This document shows, in pieces, positions 19,939-30,392 of a stretch of DNA of 64,000 bases. The stretch is from Neptunomonas sp. Lineage in GTDB: Bacteria; Pseudomonadota; Gammaproteobacteria; Pseudomonadales; Balneatricaceae. The stretch covers positions 25,672 through 89,671 of the forward strand of contig NZ_JADGEV010000016.1 in assembly GCF_016744175.1 (NCBI RefSeq). The letters are read 5' to 3'. Position 1 is the stretch's first letter. Each line of letters opens with the position of its first letter. Made by a program: the position numbers and the translations under genes. The notes beneath the pieces are model-generated. The model searched no databases. It worked only from the letters and a program-made list of their open reading frames with translations, and was not told where the DNA came from.

Positions 19939-20833
19939 GAGGCTCTAGAACCTTGGGAGGTAAGTGCTGATCAGTAGGCTTATCTATAGTGTCTTCCACG
20001 GGCTCTTGTCTGCTATTTATAATGGGTTCAACGAGTAGTAAATGCCTGCTTTTATCTAAGCGAGCTGCTGGAATTGCCTTAACAATTGAAAATGGCCTGC
20101 CTGGATCGCGAACGACACTAGTCACTTTAGCCACCGGATAACCATACGGGAAGCGCCCCCCCAAACCCGAAGTTACTAGCAAATCACCTACTCGCACATC
20201 TGCAGTATCAGGCACATGCTCTAATTCCAACTCACCTAACGTACCTTTACCTAAAGCAATAGCTCTGAAGCCATTTCGGTTAATCTCAACAGGAAGAGCA
20301 TGGCGTGCATCGGTGATTAACATAACTCGACACGTATAATGCGATACATCAACAACCTGACCTAGCACTCCTCTAGCATCTAGCACCGGCTGACCAAGAA
20401 AAACTCCATCTTCTAGGCCTTTACCTAAAATAATCTGATGCTGAAATGGATCCGGATTTACTCCGATTAACTCAGCTAACTGTACATCATTTTTAATACG
20501 CTGCCGGCCACTTAACAACTCACGCAAACGTAAATTTTCAGTAGTAAGAGAAGACATTTGCTGTACTTGTTCGTCCAGTAATATGACTTCAGAACGCAGT
20601 TGTATATTATCTTTTACTAGAGAGCGACGGCTAACCAAAACATCTGATAAATCATCAGCGATGCGTGTTGGCATATCGACCAACCATTGAACAGGCGTCA
20701 TCACAAGAGAAAGCACACTACGCGCTTCACGCGTACGAGAGGGGTTCAGGTCACTGACCATAAATATGATAGCGAGTATGACCAAAATAAGGAAAAAAAG
20801 GCGGGGTACGCCGCCTTTAAATATGGGCTTCAC
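19931..20833 (-). CDS. mreC: MreC, rod-shape determining periplasmic protein
   Basis: A 300-residue protein with an N-terminal membrane helix (LFFLILVILAIIFMVSDL), a coiled-coil (about residues 70-110) and the beta-rich MreC domain with VTSGLGGRFPYGYPVAKV. The start appears to be GTG 20833. It recruits and activates the elongasome synthases. The C-terminal tail is Pro/Glu rich and variable. Confidence 0.94.
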   Translation of the reverse strand: MKPIFKGGVPRLFFLILVILAIIFMVSDLNPSRTREARSVLSLVMTPVQWLVDMPTRIADDLSDVLVSRRSLVKDNIQLRSEVILLDEQVQQMSSLTTENLRLRELLSGRQRIKNDVQLAELIGVNPDPFQHQIILGKGLEDGVFLGQPVLDARGVLGQVVDVSHYTCRVMLITDARHALPVEINRNGFRAIALGKGTLGELELEHVPDTADVRVGDLLVTSGLGGRFPYGYPVAKVTSVVRDPGRPFSIVKAIPAARLDKSRHLLLVEPIINSRQEPVEDTIDKPTDQHLPPKVLEPHE

Positions 20834-20894
20834 ACAGATACCCTCCCCGGCACAAAGTAAGGGAGTTCACAATTTTTCATAACAACAACCGCTG

Positions 20895-21992
<1,098 letters not shown>

Positions 21993-22079
21993 CTAGCAAC
22001 GGCAGGGATTTAGAGCAAGGAGCAAATATGTTAAGTTAGTCTTTTTTCGCCAAATCCGAGACAGTTAGCGAGACAAACC

Positions 22080-22367
22080 ATGGCTCTAAACAGAACCGAT
22101 GTAGAAAAAATTGCCCATCTGGCACGTTTACAAATAGATGAAAGCAGTGTTCCTGAGTATGCAACAAACCTATCGAACATTTTAGATCTGATCAGTCAGA
22201 TGCAAAGTATCGACACTTCAGATGTTGAGCCTCTCGCACACCCACTAGATGCTGTACAGCGCCTAAGAGCTGACAACATCACTGAAAATAACCAGCGCGA
22301 GCACCTGCAAACTGTAGCTCCGTCTGTGGAAAGCGGTCTATTTCTTGTACCTAAGGTCATTGAATAA
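22080..22367 (+). CDS. gatC: GatC, subunit C of Asp/Glu-tRNA amidotransferase
   Basis: A 95-residue GatC protein ([20 protein letters not shown]-terminus, DVEPLAHPL middle and RADNITE near the C-terminal part). It stabilises the GatCAB complex that converts Glu-tRNA(Gln) or Asp-tRNA(Asn) into the amidated form. First gene of gatCAB. Confidence 0.95.
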   Translation: MALNRTDVEKIAHLARLQIDESSVPEYATNLSNILDLISQMQSIDTSDVEPLAHPLDAVQRLRADNITENNQREHLQTVAPSVESGLFLVPKVIE

Positions 22368-22400
22368 CAGCGCCTGCATAACGATTAGGACTAAATAAAG

Positions 22401-23852
22401 ATGTTGAATAAAACACTGGCCGAGTTAGCCAAAGGGCTTGATCAAGGCGAATTCAGTAGCGTTGAACTAACTCAAGCATACCTTGAGCGTATTAAACGTG
22501 AAGATAGTAAATACAATAGTTTCATTACTGTCACTGAAGAGCTTGCATTAACACAAGCCACTGCTGCTGATGAAACTCGCGCAGCAGGCAACGCTACGAG
22601 CATGACCGGCTTACCCATCGCTCATAAAGATATATTTTGTACTCAAGGTGTTCGCACAAGTGCTGGCTCTAAAATGCTGGATAACTTCGTCTCTCCTTAT
22701 GATGCAACGGTTATTCGCCAATTTAATGCAGCAGGCGCGGTAACGTTGGGCAAAACCAATATGGACGAGTTCGCTATGGGCTCATCCAATGAATCTAGTT
22801 TTTACGGTCCATCTCGCAACCCATGGAACACTGATCATGTACCTGGCGGCTCATCAGGCGGGTCAGCAGCAGCCATTGCCGCAGGTCTAGCACCGGCAGC
22901 TACAGGTACAGACACAGGCGGATCAATTCGCCAACCCGCCGCCTTTTGTAACCTAACCGGTCTTAAGCCTACTTATGGTCGTGTTTCCCGCTACGGAATG
23001 ATTGCCTATGCATCATCATTAGATCAAGGCGGCCCAATGGCGCAAACGGCTGAAGATGCAGCGATGATGATGAATGTCATGGCGGGTCTTGACCCTCTGG
23101 ATTCAACCAGCGCAGACCGACAAGTTCCTGATTACACAGCCAAGCTAGATGCGCCATTAACAGGTTTGAAAATAGGCTTACCAAAAGAGTTTCTTTCTGC
23201 GAACCTTAATCCTGAAATGGCCACGCTAATTCACGCCGCTGTCAAAGAATATGAAGCATTAGGTGCAACGGTTACAGAAGTAAGCCTCCCAAACACAGCT
23301 TTATCTGTTCCTGCTTATTACATCATTGCACCGGCCGAAGCATCGTCTAACTTATCTCGTTTTGATGGCGTACGTTACGGCTACCGCTGCGAAGATCCAA
23401 AAAACCTCGAAGATATGTACAAACGTACACGCGGAGAAGGGTTTGGCACCGAAGTTAAGCGTCGTATCATGGTCGGTACTTATGCTCTATCTGAAGGATT
23501 CTATGACGCTTACTATAAAAAAGCACAACAGATTCGCCGCTTGATCCAAGAAGATTTTGTACGCGTACTATCTGAAGTCGATGTCATTATGGGACCAACA
23601 ACCCCCACACCTGCTTTTAAACTGGGCGAAAAAACATCTGACCCAGTCGAAATGTATATGGAAGATATCTTCACGCTATCGTTAAACTTGGCAGGTCTAC
23701 CGGGCATGTCAATCCCTTGCGGCATGAATAACGGCTTACCAGTTGGCTTACAAATTATTGGCAACTATTTTGCTGAAGAAAAACTTCTCAATGTCGCCCA
23801 CAAATTCCAGCAGGCAACTGACTGGCACACCCTAAAGCCTGCGGGTCTTTAA
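22401..23852 (+). CDS. gatA: GatA, glutamine-hydrolysing subunit of GatCAB
   Basis: A 483-residue amidase-signature enzyme: the catalytic Lys in PIAHKDIF, and the Ser-cisSer-Lys region [16 protein letters not shown] and [13 protein letters not shown]. It releases ammonia from glutamine for transfer to the mischarged tRNA on GatB. 33 bases after gatC and 15 before gatB. Confidence 0.96.
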   Translation: MLNKTLAELAKGLDQGEFSSVELTQAYLERIKREDSKYNSFITVTEELALTQATAADETRAAGNATSMTGLPIAHKDIFCTQGVRTSAGSKMLDNFVSPYDATVIRQFNAAGAVTLGKTNMDEFAMGSSNESSFYGPSRNPWNTDHVPGGSSGGSAAAIAAGLAPAATGTDTGGSIRQPAAFCNLTGLKPTYGRVSRYGMIAYASSLDQGGPMAQTAEDAAMMMNVMAGLDPLDSTSADRQVPDYTAKLDAPLTGLKIGLPKEFLSANLNPEMATLIHAAVKEYEALGATVTEVSLPNTALSVPAYYIIAPAEASSNLSRFDGVRYGYRCEDPKNLEDMYKRTRGEGFGTEVKRRIMVGTYALSEGFYDAYYKKAQQIRRLIQEDFVRVLSEVDVIMGPTTPTPAFKLGEKTSDPVEMYMEDIFTLSLNLAGLPGMSIPCGMNNGLPVGLQIIGNYFAEEKLLNVAHKFQQATDWHTLKPAGL

Positions 23853-23867
23853 GAGGAATAACGAATA

Positions 23868-25316
23868 ATGGAATGGGAAACAGTGATAGGGCTAGAAATC
23901 CATGCCCAACTCGCAACAAATACTAAAATTTTCTCAGGTGCCAGCACTGCTTTTGGCGCTGAGCCAAATACCCAAGCATGCGCTGTTGATTTAGCGCTAC
24001 CTGGTACACTGCCCGTTTTCAACGAAAGCGCGCTACGTATGGCCGTTATGTTTGGGACAGCGATTGATGCAGAAATTGGTAAAGTGTCCGTCTTTGATCG
24101 TAAAAATTACTTCTACCCAGATTTACCAAAAGGCTATCAAACCAGCCAACTCTTTTACCCTATCGTGGGCGAAGGGCATATAGACATTGAACTTGAAGAT
24201 GGCACCACAAAGCGCATTGGTGTTACACGTGCTCATCTTGAAGAAGATGCAGGCAAGTCACTACACGAAGAGTTTACTAGCCAGACAGGTATCGATTTAA
24301 ACCGTGCAGGAACACCATTGCTAGAGATCGTATCTGAGCCAGATATGCGCTCTGCTGAAGAAGCGGTTGCTTATGTGAAAAAAATTCACGCCCTCGTAAC
24401 CAATTTAGGCATCTGTGACGGTAACATGGCCGAAGGCTCTTTTCGTTGCGACTGTAACGTGTCTGTTCGCTACAAAGGTGAAGAGTTAGGAAACCGCACA
24501 GAAACCAAAAACATCAATTCTTTTCGCTTTATCGAAAAAGCGATAAAGGGTGAAGTCATACGCCAGATCGACATTCTCGAAGATGGTGGTCGCATCACTC
24601 AAGAAACGCGTCTGTATGATGCAGATAAAGATGAAACCCGTTCGATGCGAAGCAAAGAAGAAGCAAATGATTATCGCTACTTCCCATGCCCAGACTTGCT
24701 TCCGATTGTTATTGATGACGAGTACATCGATACCATCCGTAAAGCATTACCAGAGCTTCCTGATGTTCGCCGGTCACGCTTTGTAGATACTTACCAACTG
24801 TCTGCTTACGACGCAGGAGTTCTATCTTCTTATAAGCCACTCTCAGACTTTTTCGAAACAGTCACCACTGTTTCAGCTGATGCCAAATTATCAGCTAACT
24901 GGGTAATGGGAGAGCTTTCTAAGCACTTAAATCAACACGATACTGATATCAAAAATAGTCCGGTCTCTGCCTTGCAACTAGGCGGTTTGTTGCAGCGTAT
25001 TAAAGACAATACTATTTCAGGAAACATTGCCAAAAAAGTATTTGAAGCCATGTGGAATGAAGGCGGCAGTGCGGATGAAATTATCGAAGCCAAAGGCCTT
25101 AAGCAGGTTACCGATACAGGCGCTATCGAAAAAATAGTAGATGAGGTCATCGCTAACAACCAAAAACAGGTTGATCAATACACGGCAGCTGAACCCGACA
25201 AGCGCGGAAAAATGATCGGCTTTTTCATGGGGCAAGTGATGAAAGCATCTGGAGGTAAAGCTAATCCTGGCCAAGTTCAGGGACTGATGAAACAAAAGCT
25301 GGATGCTCTGTGCTAG
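23868..25316 (+). CDS. gatB: GatB, tRNA-binding kinase/transamidase subunit of GatCAB
   Basis: A 482-residue GatB with the [17 protein letters not shown] start, the signature [16 protein letters not shown] and [10 protein letters not shown], followed by the helical and YqeY-like tail domain that contacts the tRNA. It phosphorylates the tRNA-bound Asp or Glu and transfers ammonia. A strong terminator follows. Confidence 0.96.
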   Translation: MEWETVIGLEIHAQLATNTKIFSGASTAFGAEPNTQACAVDLALPGTLPVFNESALRMAVMFGTAIDAEIGKVSVFDRKNYFYPDLPKGYQTSQLFYPIVGEGHIDIELEDGTTKRIGVTRAHLEEDAGKSLHEEFTSQTGIDLNRAGTPLLEIVSEPDMRSAEEAVAYVKKIHALVTNLGICDGNMAEGSFRCDCNVSVRYKGEELGNRTETKNINSFRFIEKAIKGEVIRQIDILEDGGRITQETRLYDADKDETRSMRSKEEANDYRYFPCPDLLPIVIDDEYIDTIRKALPELPDVRRSRFVDTYQLSAYDAGVLSSYKPLSDFFETVTTVSADAKLSANWVMGELSKHLNQHDTDIKNSPVSALQLGGLLQRIKDNTISGNIAKKVFEAMWNEGGSADEIIEAKGLKQVTDTGAIEKIVDEVIANNQKQVDQYTAAEPDKRGKMIGFFMGQVMKASGGKANPGQVQGLMKQKLDALC

Positions 25317-25350
25317 CCAAGCCAATGACCAGGTACATTCTCTAACCACA

Positions 25351-25383
25351 AAACCGAAAACATCACGGTGTTTTCGGTTTTAA
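25351..25383 (+). terminator. Rho-independent terminator of gatCAB
   Basis: A 12-bp stem (AAACCGAAAACA / TGTTTTCGGTTT) with a 6-base loop, followed by T-rich sequence, lies 35 bases after the gatB stop. Confidence 0.85.
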
Positions 25384-25570
25384 TATTTGCTTCATAGCGC
25401 CTCACTCACTACCAAAACACAATACCACACAAGCCTCCCCCAAAAGTCTTACCTCATTATGATTCACTAAAGATATACGTAAAAACCCGGGTTTTGAGCT
25501 ATAATTCAGTAGCAGTTCACCCACTTCTAAGATAATGCCAACTTTTCTTCTCTGGCCTGTTATTTATATT

Positions 25571-25601
25571 CTAGCGCCCAACGCTAGACAGGAAGTCTAG
25601 A
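25571..25601 (+). promoter_or_regulatory. Two overlapping, mutually exclusive hairpins in the leader of the GTPase gene
   Basis: Hairpin A pairs TCTAGCG (25571-25577) with CGCTAGA (25583-25589). Hairpin B pairs CTAGAC (25585-25590) with GTCTAG (25596-25601). They share bases 25585-25589, so only one can form at a time. Hairpin B ends about 12 bases before the AAGGAG ribosome-binding site at about 25613. Pairing is seen directly; a regulatory role is only inferred. The rest of the 307-base gap 25317-25623 holds the gatB terminator and nothing else recognised. Confidence 0.4.
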
Positions 25602-25623
25602 AAGGCATTTCATAAGGAGTTTC

Positions 25624-26619
25624 ATGAAGTCATATAAAGTACTTTTTGTTGGTTCTCCTGGTTCGGGTAAAACAACCGCAATCAGAACCATAAGCGACGT
25701 AGAGGTTGTCGATACCGACACAAAGGCATCTGACTCCACTTTAAAGCGGAAAAGAACTACCACCGTTGGCATGGATTACGGAAAGCTCTCTCTAGGCGAA
25801 GGCAAAGTGCTTCACTTATATGGAACACCGGGACAAGAACGCTTTAAATTCATGTGGGATTTAATGGTTAGTGACTTAGCAAACGATGCATCAGCGTTGA
25901 TATTGCTAGTCGATAATACCCGGAATTACCCATTTCGCGATATCGACTTTTACCTGAGTGAATTTTGGGACTTTATCGTCCAGCGACACTTTATTATTGC
26001 AGTCACACGCTCAGATTTAAAGAATGAACCTACAGAAGCTCAATACCAAAACAGGTTAAAAGAAAAAGGGATTTTTGCACCCATCATCTTTATTGACGCT
26101 CGAAAATCCATGGATGTAATGGACCTAGTCATGTCCTCTTTGAATCAAGAGGATGATATTGATTGGGCAGAAGTTTCTCATAGAGTTGCTGTAACCGAAC
26201 TAAAAAATCGTAACCCTGACCCTGATTCACCCCAATTTGAATGGTTGAGGAAAACTCAAGATGTACCGAAGATATCTATCGTAGAAGCCGCAATGCAAGT
26301 CCGCGGGATTTCAGGTGCTACTCATCTAGACAATACCCAAAAGCTTATTGATACTTCTGATAAAGAATTAGAATGCAATGATCTCATTACATCCTTAGCG
26401 AAACTAGCAGCCGCTATAGAAAACAAAGCACCACAGCTAGACCCTGTCAGGAACATATCTTTGTATGCACCAAAAAAAGATTCTGTTTCCGTCTTTTTAG
26501 AACCCGACCAATCTTTAGGCTTGCTTACTTTACCATCACTTACGCACAAGCAAATTCGCCAACAAGCAGAAGATTTATTGCAATGGAGCGACCATGTCGA
26601 AAGTACTCCAGAAGCTTGA
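25624..26619 (+). CDS. Ras-like small GTPase with C-terminal extension (COG2229-like)
   Basis: A 331-residue protein. The first ~190 residues are a small-GTPase fold: P-loop GSPGSGKTT (residues 10-18), a Thr-rich switch I (RTTTVGMDYG), switch II YGTPGQERF where the Ras-type Asp-Thr-Ala is Tyr-Gly-Thr-Pro, the G4 motif TRSD in place of NKxD, and an IDARK motif at the G5 position. Residues ~200-331 are an extra region with no domain I recognise. The gene overlaps the next one by 26 bases, so the two probably work together. MglA/Rab-like bacterial GTPases usually act in polarity, motility or signalling; the role here is unknown. Confidence 0.8.
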   Translation: MKSYKVLFVGSPGSGKTTAIRTISDVEVVDTDTKASDSTLKRKRTTTVGMDYGKLSLGEGKVLHLYGTPGQERFKFMWDLMVSDLANDASALILLVDNTRNYPFRDIDFYLSEFWDFIVQRHFIIAVTRSDLKNEPTEAQYQNRLKEKGIFAPIIFIDARKSMDVMDLVMSSLNQEDDIDWAEVSHRVAVTELKNRNPDPDSPQFEWLRKTQDVPKISIVEAAMQVRGISGATHLDNTQKLIDTSDKELECNDLITSLAKLAAAIENKAPQLDPVRNISLYAPKKDSVSVFLEPDQSLGLLTLPSLTHKQIRQQAEDLLQWSDHVESTPEA

Positions 26620-26971
26620 GAAAATGGCAGATACCGATTGCAGTGCAATTATTCATCTAAAGCGCCCCATTGCCTCAACTTTTGCCAAAGAAGACATAGT
26701 GATATTAAAGCTTGCCCAACAAGCGTTTTCACACATTTTCAAACACGCAGATAAAGCTGATATGCTACGATCGTCTGACGATGTAAACGTTCAACCATAT
26801 GATGAAGCACACTTACAATTGGGAGCACGCCGGCTTTTATGCTTTCGACTCACAGATGATACTTTTTATATTTCAATGATCCCCCAAAGCAATGATATTC
26901 AAAAAGCTCAAAAAGTTATTCGTGGTGCATTAAGCATTCTTAGAAAAGTTGTACAAAAAACAACACCGTAG
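26594..26971 (+). CDS. Small protein encoded with the Ras-like GTPase (possible regulatory partner)
   Basis: A 125-residue protein with an alternating helix-strand pattern and no motif I can name. The start ATG 26594 is inside the GTPase gene's 3' end and has GGAG 6 bases upstream, so the 26-base overlap is probably real and implies coupling. Its size and the strand near RRLLCFRLTDDTFYISMI would fit a roadblock/MglB-like partner of the GTPase, but the similarity cannot be established by eye. It is followed after 14 bases by the DNA glycosylase gene. Confidence 0.65.
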   Translation: MSKVLQKLEKMADTDCSAIIHLKRPIASTFAKEDIVILKLAQQAFSHIFKHADKADMLRSSDDVNVQPYDEAHLQLGARRLLCFRLTDDTFYISMIPQSNDIQKAQKVIRGALSILRKVVQKTTP

Positions 26972-26985
26972 GCTCCAATAACGAC

Positions 26986-27519
26986 ATGAACATTGAGCAG
27001 GCACCTGTTACTAGCTTCAACCCCGTCATTTCTACTAAAGCACAGCTGTTAATTCTAGGCTCTATTCCCGGGGTAAAGTCATTACACGACCAGCAGTACT
27101 ACGCCCACCCTCGCAATGTTTTTTGGAAGATAATGGGAGAGTTATGGGAACTCCCGAATAACCTAAGCTATCAAGCACGACTATCACTCATTCAGGCGCA
27201 TGGCATCGCTCTCTGGGATATAGCACACCAGTGCATTAGGCCAGGAAGCCTTGACAGTAAAATCGATCAAAAAAGCGTTATACCCAACGTCATACCCGCA
27301 CTCTTGTCAGCTCACCCACATATCCATACCATCTGCTTTAATGGGAAAGCATCCGCCAAACTATTCAAGCAACACTTCCCAGATTTGCTCACAGCGCCGA
27401 ATCTATCATGTATTAACCTTCCTTCAACCAGCCCTGCCCATGCCTCAATGACATTTGCGGATAAACTGAAAGCATGGCATATAGTGAAAGAGAGTATTGA
27501 AAACAAAGGGAGACTCTAA
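26986..27519 (+). CDS. Hypoxanthine/uracil DNA glycosylase (family 6, TDG fold)
   Basis: A 177-residue protein with LILGSIPGVKSLHDQQYYAHPRN-type motif I (seen as GSIPGVKSL and YYAHPRNVFWKI) and the C-terminal LPSTSPAHA motif, matching the DNA-deoxyinosine glycosylase family (HDG, TIGR04274). These enzymes remove deaminated adenine, and in some members uracil, in base-excision repair. The stop overlaps the msrA start by one base. Confidence 0.85.
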   Translation: MNIEQAPVTSFNPVISTKAQLLILGSIPGVKSLHDQQYYAHPRNVFWKIMGELWELPNNLSYQARLSLIQAHGIALWDIAHQCIRPGSLDSKIDQKSVIPNVIPALLSAHPHIHTICFNGKASAKLFKQHFPDLLTAPNLSCINLPSTSPAHASMTFADKLKAWHIVKESIENKGRL

Positions 27520-27983
27520 TGAATCAACTAGCCACTTTTGCTGCTGGGTGCTTTTGGAGAGTTGAGGCAAAATTTTCCTCACTCGATGGTGTACAAGAAA
27601 CAAGTGTCGGCTTTATGGGCGGCACAATTCGAGAACCAACTTATGAAGAGGTAAGTAATCACACGACCGGGCATGCAGAGGTAGTACAAGTATCTTACAA
27701 CCCTGAAAAAATCAGCTACGAACAGTTACTCAGCACGTTTTGGGAAATACATGAGTCCATTTCAGATAAGCAACAAGACCAGAATAGAGGATCGCAATAT
27801 CGCTCTGTTATTTTTCATCATAACGACACACAAAAAATAGAAGCAGAACAAAGCAAACTATTGATGAGAAAAAGCGCCATACCTCCCCACTCTGATACAA
27901 CAACAATAATACCCGTTTCGACGTTTTGGCGAGCTGAGGAGGAGCACCAACAGTACTTTGCCAAGCATAGTATCGGGACGTAA
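27519..27983 (+). CDS. msrA: Peptide-methionine (S)-S-oxide reductase MsrA
   Basis: A 154-residue MsrA with the catalytic Cys in AAGCFWRVEAKF and the conserved HAEVVQVSYNP and DQNRGSQYRSVIF segments. The GCFWG of most members is GCFWR here, a substitution next to the active site seen in some shorter MsrA proteins. It repairs oxidised methionine using thioredoxin. Translationally coupled to the glycosylase (TAATG). Confidence 0.92.
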   Translation: MNQLATFAAGCFWRVEAKFSSLDGVQETSVGFMGGTIREPTYEEVSNHTTGHAEVVQVSYNPEKISYEQLLSTFWEIHESISDKQQDQNRGSQYRSVIFHHNDTQKIEAEQSKLLMRKSAIPPHSDTTTIIPVSTFWRAEEEHQQYFAKHSIGT

Positions 27984-28148
27984 AAATATTAGCGATAAAA
28001 TCTCAACACAGATTTTTTAAATACTAAAAAACCACTTTCTCAAATCATAAGTACATGAATAAAAAGTATTTTTGTCTTCGACATTCTCAAATATAAAATC
28101 TAATCTATTATATCTATAACACTTTGAACATAAGCATCAGGATATGGC

Positions 28149-28658
28149 ATGAGGCAACGCGGTTTCACGATAATAGAGCTCGTCACAGTTATTGCATTAC
28201 TAGGTATTATGTCTGCGGTAGCCCTACCCAGATTTATAGACATTACAGGTGATGCAGAAGAAGCAGTAAGTAGCTCAACTCTCGGCTCATTTTCTACATC
28301 GTTATCTCTTGCAAGAAGTGCATGGTTTGCTAAAGGCGCTAACCAAACTTCTATTTCAATGGACGGCGTTACATATGAATATTCCGCACAGGGTTGGCCC
28401 ACAGGATCAACATTAGACTCTTCCGGCTGCAGCGAGTTATGGAGAGACTTAATGCAAAGCGCCCCCTCAATAGGAGAGTTTGGCACTGTCACTCTAGGAG
28501 ATACGGAGTGGATATCTTTCGGAAATACCAGCCTTTGTCTTTTTCTACAGCCTAAAGGCACCGCAATTAACGCAGCAGTTGACCCATATATGCTTTATTA
28601 CTTCACTAATGCAGGTACAGTTTCTGCCGGTACCGTGACCACATTTAACTTCCTCTAA
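28149..28658 (+). CDS. MSHA-like type IV prepilin (lone pilin gene)
   Basis: A 169-residue prepilin with a very short leader and the N-methylation segment GFTIIELVTVIALLGIMSAV, Glu at +5, then PRFIDITGDAEEA, which resembles MshA-type pilins. Two cysteines (SSGCSELW and SLCLFLQ) could form the C-terminal disulfide loop. No other pilus assembly gene is nearby, so it depends on a peptidase and assembly system encoded elsewhere. An AT-rich 165-base region precedes it. Major or minor pilin role is not decidable. Confidence 0.85.
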   Translation: MRQRGFTIIELVTVIALLGIMSAVALPRFIDITGDAEEAVSSSTLGSFSTSLSLARSAWFAKGANQTSISMDGVTYEYSAQGWPTGSTLDSSGCSELWRDLMQSAPSIGEFGTVTLGDTEWISFGNTSLCLFLQPKGTAINAAVDPYMLYYFTNAGTVSAGTVTTFNFL

Positions 28659-28693
28659 AGTTTTTTTACAAAGAGACGTAGAGAAAAGTTACC

Positions 28694-29074
28694 CTAAAGA
28701 TAATTCGATACTTCAATTAAATTCATATCTGGATCACGAAAATACAATGACAAAATAGGACCCAGTGCCCCCGTACGCTTTACCGGCCCTTGCAATAACT
28801 CAACGCCGCAGTTTTCTATATGTGTAACGGCTTCTTGCAAAGGTGTCTCAAGCAAGAAGCAGAGGTCAGCACTACCTACCTGGACAGCTCCTGCTTTTGG
28901 CTCAAACTCACTTCCTAATTCATGTAAATTGATTTTCTGCTCACCGAAAGAAAGCGCTACACGGTTTTCCCCAAACAGCTCTTTGCTCATTCCTAAAACA
29001 CGCTGATAAAACGCAACACTCACACCGATATCATTGACCGTCAGGACTAAGTGATCCATTTTTTTTACTTTCAT
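28694..29074 (-). CDS. VOC-superfamily (glyoxalase/bleomycin-resistance fold) protein
   Basis: A 126-residue protein with two beta-alpha-beta-beta-beta modules: KMDHLVLTVNDIGVSVAFYQ at the start and YFRDPDMNLIEVSNYL at the end. His in MDH, Glu/His in INLHE and Glu in LIEVSN are likely metal ligands. ATG 29074 matches the family start; the in-frame GTG/ATG region at 29092 is possible. Substrate unknown. It lies 19 bases after the ArgR-type regulator in the same direction. Confidence 0.8.
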   Translation of the reverse strand: MKVKKMDHLVLTVNDIGVSVAFYQRVLGMSKELFGENRVALSFGEQKINLHELGSEFEPKAGAVQVGSADLCFLLETPLQEAVTHIENCGVELLQGPVKRTGALGPILSLYFRDPDMNLIEVSNYL

Positions 29075-29093
29075 GAACAAACCTCTACACACA

Positions 29094-30125
29094 TCACTTC
29101 ATCAATGCTGAGCGCCCCAAAGCGCTGGATTCAGCACTGTCAGGTTCTCGTTTACGCTCTTCTCTTGGTGTTACACCATAATGATTACGGTAGGCCGTAC
29201 TAAAATACGATGCACTGGAAAAGCCACAAGCCAAGCCAATCTGGAGAATTGTCTTGTCGCTCTGGCGCAGTAGCTGTCTTGCATGTTCAAGGCGCAGGTC
29301 CAAGTAATATTTGGACGGAACTGTCTGCAAATGCTTTTTGAAAAGCCGCTCAAGATGTCGCCGAGAAACACCTACATGATGAGCTAAGTCATCCGTAGAT
29401 AAAGGCTCTTCAATGTTCATTTCCATTAATGTGACCGCTTCAATTAACTTGGGCTGGCTTGCGCCTATGCGTGCCTTTAACGGTATTCGCTGCTGCTCTT
29501 CTGATGTTCGCATCCGTTCATAGACAAACTGCTCAGATATCGAAGCAGCCAACTCCATCCCATGCTCCTTAGCAATAAGAAACAGCATCATGTCCATTGC
29601 CGCAGTCCCTCCACTGCAGGTGTATCGAGAACCATCAATTTCAAATAAATTATTAGTAACTAACGTATTAGGAAACTCTTCTTTTAGGCTCGATATGTCC
29701 CACCAATGAATGGTCGCACGATAATTATTCAACAATCCAGCACAGGCAAGTAAATATGATCCTGTTCCTACTCCCCCTAACGCCATGCTACTTCTACTTT
29801 GGCGACGCAACCATCCAATCACAGCTTCATTACCTGTACGTGCGATAGGGCTCGCCCCACAGACAAACACTGCATCCAAAGCAGGAATATCATTAAGACT
29901 ACAATCAACCAATAGTTCAACACCTAAACTACTAGCAACAGCGCCACCATCATGGCTTATTAAAAGCGTCTCATAATGGTCGCCTCCCCCCACCCAATTA
30001 GCCATTCGTAATGGCTCAATCGCTGATGAGAAAGCAATGAGAGAAAAATTAGGCAGCAATAAAAAACCAAACCGTTTAGGTCTATCTTTTATTATATTTT
30101 GCGTACCTTGCTTCCATACTGCCAA
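29094..30125 (-). CDS. argR: ArgR/GlxA-type AraC-family regulator (DJ-1/PfpI-like domain plus HTH)
   Basis: A 343-residue regulator: a DJ-1/PfpI-like N-terminal domain (RFGFLLLPNFSLIAFSSAIE to about residue 195) and a C-terminal AraC DNA-binding domain with two HTH units (LSTDDLAHHVGVSRRHLERL; ILQIGLACGFSSASYFSTAY). The only usable start is TTG 30125. It is divergent from astC, as expected for the Pseudomonas-type ArgR that activates arginine catabolism; GbdR- and CdhR-type regulators share this layout, so the symbol is by context. Confidence 0.75.
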   Translation of the reverse strand: MAVWKQGTQNIIKDRPKRFGFLLLPNFSLIAFSSAIEPLRMANWVGGGDHYETLLISHDGGAVASSLGVELLVDCSLNDIPALDAVFVCGASPIARTGNEAVIGWLRRQSRSSMALGGVGTGSYLLACAGLLNNYRATIHWWDISSLKEEFPNTLVTNNLFEIDGSRYTCSGGTAAMDMMLFLIAKEHGMELAASISEQFVYERMRTSEEQQRIPLKARIGASQPKLIEAVTLMEMNIEEPLSTDDLAHHVGVSRRHLERLFKKHLQTVPSKYYLDLRLEHARQLLRQSDKTILQIGLACGFSSASYFSTAYRNHYGVTPREERKREPDSAESSALGRSALMK

Positions 30126-30216
30126 TAGATTTACCTCTACTTACTATTACGAGTCGTTCGAACTGAAACTAACAGTAATGATCTTTACTGCCCAATTCCT
30201 TATCCTTTTAGCTAAA

Positions 30217-30251
30217 TGTCAGCTTAGCGCAACTTCATGTCGCACTACAGA
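30217..30251. promoter_or_regulatory. Candidate ArgR binding region upstream of astC
   Basis: Two TGTC half-sites start exactly 21 bases apart as direct repeats (30217 TGTCAGC, 30238 TGTCGCAC). Pseudomonas ArgR is known to bind paired direct half-sites of the form TGTCGC-N6-AA. The second copy matches TGTCGC fully and the AA at one of two positions. The intergenic region 30126-30392 between the divergent regulator and astC holds nothing else recognised. Confidence 0.35.
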
Positions 30252-30392
30252 AATTAAAGGTCTGTTTTCAAAAACGTTTTTTACTGATACTGAATATAGA
30301 CAACACAACAGGTTTTTTACCGAACAACAAACCTGCTTAACGGCTGGTCGGACGCCAAAATAAGATCCGTATTAATAAGAGGAAGAACACCC

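Noticed and set aside
30037..30363. 108-residue open frame on the plus strand before astC
   Set aside because: Its first part is the reverse of the regulator's coding sequence and the rest covers the promoter region; composition is not gene-like.
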